Assembly (NCBI GenBank): GCA_026224995.1 | Contig: JAMFRX010000238.1 | Location: 1 to 11,198 of the forward strand | DNA from: Puia dinghuensis | GTDB taxonomy: Bacteria > Bacteroidota > Bacteroidia > Chitinophagales > Chitinophagaceae | Direction: 5' to 3' | DNA length: 11,198 nt | In this document: in pieces, positions 6,379-11,198 of the stretch | Layout of the letters: the number at the start of each line of letters is the position of its first letter | Numbering within the stretch: position 1 is the first letter of the stretch | The notes under the pieces: model-generated | What the model was told of the DNA's origin: nothing | Databases searched by the model: none | What the model saw: only the letters and a program-made list of their open reading frames with translations | Made by a program: the position numbers and the translations under genes

Positions 6379-8238
6379 TCATTTTGTTGCCCCTACGCAG
6401 GTGAGCTTCCCATCCATGGTATTGATCACTAATTCCTGTTCCCCCAGCGGCAAGATTCCGTTCACCATACAATTGGAGGCCTTATACCGCCAAAGCAACT
6501 TCCCTTCTTTTCTGTCTATTGCCCAAACCGTACCGGAATGCGTAGGCACATAGAGCACCCCATCGCTTTCCAACAGCGCGGTCGGGCTCAGCTCATATCC
6601 CAACTGTACGGGAGACTGCCAGTCGATCTGCAGGTCCGGGGCGGTCGTAGAAACACCGATCAGCGCGCCATCCATCGTTTTCACATAGACCAGGGCGCTG
6701 TCGGCGGAAAGTCCCATCGATTCCCGTACGCGCAGCTTCGGCGCCCGCTTGCGCCATAACACCTTTCCGGACAGCGCATCGAAGGCCGTCATGACATTAT
6801 CCGGCGCCACGATGAATACCCGGCCATTGGCGGCCACAGGATAACACGCGGCCGGAGAAAACATCCGGTTGGAAGAGCCATTGTTCCATTTCCACACCAG
6901 CGCACCGGTCAGCTTATCGAGCGCATAAAAGTCATTGTTCCAGCAACCGAAATAAAGATTTCCGCCATAGATCAGCGGCCGGTCGACCACGAAACCCTTC
7001 ACCTGGTCAAAATCCCAGCGCAGTTTTCCTGTAACGATGTCCAGCGCCCTGAAATGGCCGTCCGAAGCGCCGATATACACCGTATTGCCCTCGATGACAG
7101 GCGCCGCTACCACCGGCTTTTCTGTTTCATATTTCCAGACCAGCCTGCCGTCTTTTATACAATAGATGAACCGGTCTGTGGATCCGGCCACCACATAGTC
7201 CTGCCAAACAGCCGGGGTCGAATATACTTTCCCGTTGGTCCGATAGGCCCACTGTTTCTTCCCGTTCTTTTTGTTCAACGCGAAGATCCAGCCATCCGTG
7301 TCCGTCCCGATGACCCATTTCTTTAGCAGGGCGTTACCCGTCCCCATATCGCTTTGCGCCTGGTACACCCACAGCTTTTTTACCTGCGGGTACAAGGCAT
7401 TCCCGGCAAAAGAGGGCCGGAAGTAATGGGTCGTATCGGACGAAAAATGATGATTGAATAATAAGGCGCTGGTCCATACCGGCCCTACCGGCAGCCCCGG
7501 CCTCTTCTGCTGATAAAGGACCGTATCGTTATGGAAGGTGACAATATTATACCCGCCGATGGAGTCTCTGGCCCGCAGGTTCGACCGCCCCATGATGCCG
7601 GGAACGCCTTCAAAGTCGAATGCACGATTGGCATGTCCATGCCCGCAGAGGATGAGCTGAACATTTTTCTGCTTCAGCATGTCCATGACCTCGTACCAGT
7701 TATTCTGCGCAGAATCCTGCGGGTAATGGTTCAGGTAGACCACTGGCATATCGGGCTTCGGCAAATGGTGCAGCACCGAATCCAGCCATACTACATCCTC
7801 CCGGGGTACCTGGCCGGGGCCCATCCGCATATTGGGGCCGCAGGCCGTTCCGGCGAACAGGTATCCGCCATATTGGAAGGTGGTTGTTTCCGCTCCGAAT
7901 ACGGTCCGGAAACTGTTGGCGCCGCTTTCGCTCCAGTTCCCATCATGATTGCCGGGAATGATATACCAGGGTTTGTTCAGGCTGTCCAGGATGGTTTTGG
8001 CCAGGTGCAATTCGGGGTCGGCGCCGAATTCGGTGATATCGCCGGTGAGGATCACGAACCGGAGCGAGGTATCCGCGTTGATATCCCTCACGGTGCTGCG
8101 CAGGTCATCTGCCGCCGTGAGGGCGCCGCCGATATGCGTATCCGATATATGCGCAAATTTGAAATAAGACTGTGCGGAGGCGGCCGTAGCCAGCAGGCCA
8201 TATACACATAGTAAAAAGATATGTTGCATCTTCCTCAT
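6379..8238 (-). CDS. Secreted metallophosphoesterase fused to PQQ-type beta-propeller
   Basis: A 619-aa two-domain protein. Residues 1-22 form a signal peptide ending ASA|Q. Residues about 25-245 are a calcineurin-like metallophosphoesterase with all metal-binding motifs: D33 and H35 (ISDTHIGG), GD at 66-67 (TGDITEFG), GNHD at 96-99, H171 (YLNHYP) and GHGH at 199-202. Such enzymes cleave phosphomono- or diesters with two metal ions. Residues about 280-619 hold PQQ-like propeller repeats, with about seven copies of a strand ending in A-L-D-x-x-T-G-K-x-x-W (for example GWIFALNKKNGKKQW, GHFRALDIVTGKLRW, NDFYALDKLTGALVW, GTVWAIDRKEGKLLW). I see no sign that PQQ is bound, and the propeller may bind ligand or partner. 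The gene starts 28 bp after susD-like stops, which places the enzyme in the same operon and outside the cytoplasm. The natural substrate is unknown. Confidence 0.9.
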   Translation of the reverse strand: MRKMQHIFLLCVYGLLATAASAQSYFKFAHISDTHIGGALTAADDLRSTVRDINADTSLRFVILTGDITEFGADPELHLAKTILDSLNKPWYIIPGNHDGNWSESGANSFRTVFGAETTTFQYGGYLFAGTACGPNMRMGPGQVPREDVVWLDSVLHHLPKPDMPVVYLNHYPQDSAQNNWYEVMDMLKQKNVQLILCGHGHANRAFDFEGVPGIMGRSNLRARDSIGGYNIVTFHNDTVLYQQKRPGLPVGPVWTSALLFNHHFSSDTTHYFRPSFAGNALYPQVKKLWVYQAQSDMGTGNALLKKWVIGTDTDGWIFALNKKNGKKQWAYRTNGKVYSTPAVWQDYVVAGSTDRFIYCIKDGRLVWKYETEKPVVAAPVIEGNTVYIGASDGHFRALDIVTGKLRWDFDQVKGFVVDRPLIYGGNLYFGCWNNDFYALDKLTGALVWKWNNGSSNRMFSPAACYPVAANGRVFIVAPDNVMTAFDALSGKVLWRKRAPKLRVRESMGLSADSALVYVKTMDGALIGVSTTAPDLQIDWQSPVQLGYELSPTALLESDGVLYVPTHSGTVWAIDRKEGKLLWRYKASNCMVNGILPLGEQELVINTMDGKLTCVGATK

Positions 8239-8266
8239 ACAAGTGAATTTTTAAAGTGACGGTCGC

Positions 8267-9919
8267 TTACCAGCCCGGGTTCTGCATTGAAGCCTGGATG
8301 GCCTGCGGGTACAATAGGATCTGGCTGGTCGGCACGGCCGATAAATAGTCTTTTGGGTCGGTGAAAACCCGTTCCGTCCCAGTTGTATAAGGCATGATAT
8401 ACCCCTGGGGATTCAGGTTGATCGAGCCGTTAGGGGACACCCTGGCACCCAGCCAGCTGTTCGGGTTCAACTGGCTATCCATATTAGTGCCTTTCTTCCA
8501 GCGCATCAGGTCCTGGTAGCGGAAACCATCCATCATCAGCTCTACCCTTCTTTCCCGGCGCAGCTCCCAGATCAGGGACGTGACGTCTGCATCCTTTGCC
8601 GGGTCTACAAAACCGACGGCCTGCGGCCCGCTCAGCACCAATGGCTGTATCCCGGCCCGCTGGCGCAGCTTGTTCACCGATTGGTCGAGGTCACTCTGCA
8701 CCATTGAATACTTACCCATCTGGTCCAGCTCGGCACAGGCCTCCGCGTAGTTCAAATAGACTTCCGCCAGCCAGAACAAAGGCGCATCGGTCGTATTATA
8801 GGGCGATTGCTGGACATCCGCCGGCTGCAGGAATTTGGAAGGACGATAACCCGTGCTGGAGCTCAGCCCGGCTACCAGCGATCCGCTATACGTCAGAAAA
8901 GTATCGATGGTTTCCAGCAATCGCCGGTCCCTGTTCATCCGTAATGACTGGATGCTGGCGTCGCCTTTATAGAGAGGAGACAACTGGATCGGTAGTCCGT
9001 CGGTACAGACATAACTTTCGACAGCCGCCCTGGTCGGGCCGCTCATGACCGACGTGCCGTTGGTATAACCGATCACCGAGTGCGAGAGATAACCGGTGGC
9101 ATATTGTTTGAATAGGATCATTTCCTTGTCTGTCGACAGGTCCAGAGAGCTGTAGGAAGTCCGGTAATCCGCCGCCAGGGAATAGGTACCCGATGTCATC
9201 AGCTGGTTGGCGGCATCTTTGGCCGCTTGCAGGTATTGATCGGCAGCCGGTATCGACAGCTCCGTATGGTATTTCCGGTAAGTGCCTTCGAACAGGCAGA
9301 TACGCGCCTTCAGCGCCAGGGCTACATCGCGGTTGACCGTATTGGCGAGATCCACGATCCGTAAATTATTGACGGCAAAATTGATGTCGGCCAGCACGCT
9401 GTCCATCACCAGCTGATGCGAATCCCGCGGTTTGTACACCAACGCGGTATCGCCGACATCGAAGGACGAGCCATAGAAAGGTACGCCGCCAAAGTTCTGC
9501 ACCAGCCGGAAGTACTGGAGGGCGCGGAAAAAATGACCAATGCCTTTCCAGTGATTTTTAGCAGTGGTATCCATATCGACTCCATCGATCCTTTCGAGCA
9601 AGATATTGGCCGCGCGGACCATGCTGAAATCCCAGGCGGAATTTGTCGGATTCGTCGTAACGGGATACTGGGTAAAAGCGGGCGCAAGCTGGTCGTCGGT
9701 AAAATCCGTAAAATAGAAATCGCCGGTGGTGGTTCCGTTGCCGAAGCCGGGAAACATGTTATAAAATTGCCAGCCATAGGTTCGGACACTATTCTCATCC
9801 GTCCAGTAAGTAGGATCCACTTCCGTATCCGGGTTGGTCTTGTTGAGGTACTTGGTGCAAGCCGGCAATGCAAAGACCAGGAAAGGCAATAGCAGCCGGC
9901 ATATATTTTTACGATTCAT
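8267..9919 (-). CDS. SusD/RagB-family outer-membrane lipoprotein
   Basis: SusD-like proteins are surface lipoproteins that form a lid over a SusC-type channel and capture its ligand. This 550-aa protein has a lipobox ALPAC (cleavage before C21), followed by TKYLNKTNPDTEVDPTYW, a typical mature start. The helical TPR-like N-terminal part carries RAANILLERIDG (about 103-114) and GIGHFFRALQYFRLVQNFGGVPFY, a family hallmark. The C-terminal SusD domain shows AEVYLNYAEACAELDQMG and the ELRRERRVELMMDGFRYQDLMRW signature. The protein ends with the usual tail, PQAIQASMQNPGW. Length and start (ATG at 9919) are normal. It lies 30 bp downstream of the SusC-like gene, the usual order for a utilisation locus. 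The ligand cannot be read from sequence. Confidence 0.95.
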   Translation of the reverse strand: MNRKNICRLLLPFLVFALPACTKYLNKTNPDTEVDPTYWTDENSVRTYGWQFYNMFPGFGNGTTTGDFYFTDFTDDQLAPAFTQYPVTTNPTNSAWDFSMVRAANILLERIDGVDMDTTAKNHWKGIGHFFRALQYFRLVQNFGGVPFYGSSFDVGDTALVYKPRDSHQLVMDSVLADINFAVNNLRIVDLANTVNRDVALALKARICLFEGTYRKYHTELSIPAADQYLQAAKDAANQLMTSGTYSLAADYRTSYSSLDLSTDKEMILFKQYATGYLSHSVIGYTNGTSVMSGPTRAAVESYVCTDGLPIQLSPLYKGDASIQSLRMNRDRRLLETIDTFLTYSGSLVAGLSSSTGYRPSKFLQPADVQQSPYNTTDAPLFWLAEVYLNYAEACAELDQMGKYSMVQSDLDQSVNKLRQRAGIQPLVLSGPQAVGFVDPAKDADVTSLIWELRRERRVELMMDGFRYQDLMRWKKGTNMDSQLNPNSWLGARVSPNGSINLNPQGYIMPYTTGTERVFTDPKDYLSAVPTSQILLYPQAIQASMQNPGW

Positions 9920-9949
9920 AATAAACTGTTTTTTAAATAAAACGATCGT

Positions 9950-11198
9950 TTAGAAAGTCAACTGGGTACCGAACGAGTAGGTCCTCGAAAAAGGGAAGGT
10001 TCTTCCCATCGAGCTGAGTTCGCCGTCGGTAATTTCAGGATCGATCGGCGCGCCGACATGCGAGATCGTGAAAAGATTCTCACCGCTGATATAGACCCGA
10101 AGTTTGTGGATACCCTTCTGGCTCAGGAACCTGGAAGGAAGAGTATATCCTGCGGTGAGGTTCTTCAGCCGTACATAAGCCATGTTCAACAAGTATTTGG
10201 ACTGTGGATAATAGCTGCCGCTGCCCTGGGACAATCCGGCGATGGCACCGTTGCTGTTACCCGCATACGGCCTGGCGAACCTGGCATTCGGGTTGTTTGG
10301 CGTCCAGTAGTTCAGTTGATTGGCATAGAGGATATCATCCCCCTGGTATAACGGGATCACGATATTCCCCCCTCCCCACCATCGACGTTCCCCCACGCCC
10401 TGTATGAACGCGTCGATATCGAACCCTTTCCAGCTTGCTCCGATCCGGGCATTGTACTGGTATCGCGGCTGGGTATTGCCGATCACCCGCAGATCGCCGT
10501 GATTGCTCAGCGTCATGTTGCCCGCGTCGATCTTGCCGTCATGGTTCAGGTCCTTGAATTTGATGTCTCCTGCGCCATACTTGAAATTGCCGCTTTGCAG
10601 GGCAAGCTGAGTGGGCGAACTGGCGGCATCGCTGGCCGAAGTAAAGAACCGGTCGGTCTTAAATCCCCAGATCTCTCCATAGGTCTTGCCCTTATAGTTG
10701 ATGCCGGCGGCGTTGGAGATCGACTCATTGGGATTATTCCACTTGGTGAATACGGTCTTGCGATCCGCTAAGGATAAACTCCCATAGACCTGCAGGTCCT
10801 TAGTGAGCGTATAATTAGCGTCTATTGCGATCTCATAACCCCGGGTCCGGAAATTACCGGCATTGATATATGGCCCGGTTACTCCAAAGCTGGATGGCAC
10901 GGAAGTAGGCTGAACCATACCCATCGTATTGCGTTCAAACCAGTCGCCTGTTAACCCGATATGGTTGTGGAAGAGCCGCACGTCGGTCCCGAAGTCCAGT
11001 GTCGAAACCCGCTCCCATTTAAGCGAGCTGGCGACGGCCGTAGGCTGGGTAACCGTCTGGACAGGCAAGCCTCCACTCAGCCAGTTCGGCGTCGAGCCAT
11101 TCAGGACCGGCAGGAACAGGCTTTGGGAGCCCAGGTCCTGGTTGCCGATCACTCCATAGGAGACCCGGAATTTCAGGTCTGACAACACCGGCTGCAAA
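9950..11198 (-). CDS. SusC/RagA-family TonB-dependent transporter, C-terminal part
   Basis: The reading frame is open to the right edge of the window, so only the C-terminal 415 or so residues are present and the true start is outside. A TTG at 11195-11197 is internal and not a start. The visible part is the outer half of a SusC-type beta-barrel. It shows LKFRVSYGVIGNQDL, LKWERVSTLDFGTDVRL, the GDIKFKDLNHDGKID loop and DIDAFIQGVGERRWW. It also has YVRLKNLTAGYTLPSRFL, LRVYISGENLFTIS and a C-terminal strand ending in aromatic F (FGTQLTF). The protein imports large ligands across the outer membrane with energy from TonB. The plug and any N-terminal carboxypeptidase-like domain lie beyond the window. 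It is probably the first or an early gene of the operon. Any ECF sigma/anti-sigma or other regulator would have to lie upstream. Confidence 0.95.
   Translation of the reverse strand, partial: LQPVLSDLKFRVSYGVIGNQDLGSQSLFLPVLNGSTPNWLSGGLPVQTVTQPTAVASSLKWERVSTLDFGTDVRLFHNHIGLTGDWFERNTMGMVQPTSVPSSFGVTGPYINAGNFRTRGYEIAIDANYTLTKDLQVYGSLSLADRKTVFTKWNNPNESISNAAGINYKGKTYGEIWGFKTDRFFTSASDAASSPTQLALQSGNFKYGAGDIKFKDLNHDGKIDAGNMTLSNHGDLRVIGNTQPRYQYNARIGASWKGFDIDAFIQGVGERRWWGGGNIVIPLYQGDDILYANQLNYWTPNNPNARFARPYAGNSNGAIAGLSQGSGSYYPQSKYLLNMAYVRLKNLTAGYTLPSRFLSQKGIHKLRVYISGENLFTISHVGAPIDPEITDGELSSMGRTFPFSRTYSFGTQLTF

Noticed and set aside
7531..8211. 226-aa plus-strand open frame
   Set aside because: It lies antisense inside the metallophosphoesterase domain, whose motifs are all intact; typical GC-driven shadow.
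9416..9892. 158-aa plus-strand and 155-aa minus-strand frames inside the SusD-like gene
   Set aside because: Shadows of the SusD-like coding frame, with no domain features of their own.
9940..9951. AAACGATCGTTT palindrome at the SusC-like stop codon
   Set aside because: Twelve bases without a loop, partly made of the stop codon; too short to support as an operator or terminator.

Overview
The window looks like a chromosomal piece of a Bacteroidota genome, probably of the Chitinophagaceae/Sphingobacteriia type. The main support is a SusC/SusD outer-membrane pair with a typical SusD lipobox, Crp/Fnr-like regulators of the kind common in this phylum, weak or absent Shine-Dalgarno sequences, and one good match to the Bacteroidota -7 promoter box (TAnnTTTG). 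No rRNA, tRNA or CRISPR array was seen.

Layout. (1) 1-1103: the 3' part of an IS110-family transposase on the minus strand. It has lost its N-terminal catalytic half and abuts the stop codon of the next gene. (2) 1129-3000: three regulators. These are an orphan NarL/LuxR-type response regulator (minus), a Crp/Fnr-like regulator whose N-terminus seems frameshifted (minus), and a second, divergent Crp/Fnr-like regulator (plus). (3) 3001-3190: no gene, but a perfect 18-bp inverted repeat lies between converging transcription units. (4) 3195-11198: a long minus-strand gene train read from right to left. It runs SusC-like TonB-dependent transporter (cut by the window edge), SusD-like lipoprotein, secreted metallophosphoesterase fused to a PQQ-type beta-propeller, beta-helix lipoprotein, phytanoyl-CoA-dioxygenase-like enzyme, and a decayed GMC oxidoreductase.

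How the genes may work together (inference). SusC/SusD would bind a ligand at the cell surface and import it with TonB energy. The exported phosphoesterase-propeller and the beta-helix lipoprotein would process or bind the ligand outside the cytoplasm. The Fe(II)/2-oxoglutarate oxygenase and the GMC flavoprotein would have oxidised it or its product. The first four genes are 28-36 bp apart and probably form one operon. The oxygenase follows after 129 bp and has its own candidate promoter, and the GMC gene starts 3 bp after it. No recognisable glycoside hydrolase is present, so the substrate cannot be named.

A recurring theme is decay. The GMC gene carries an in-frame TAG, a frameshift and a degraded 3' part. 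The transposase is truncated, and one Crp/Fnr gene has a broken or unusual 5' end. All lie in the left 4 kb, which looks like a worn junction beside an otherwise intact uptake locus.
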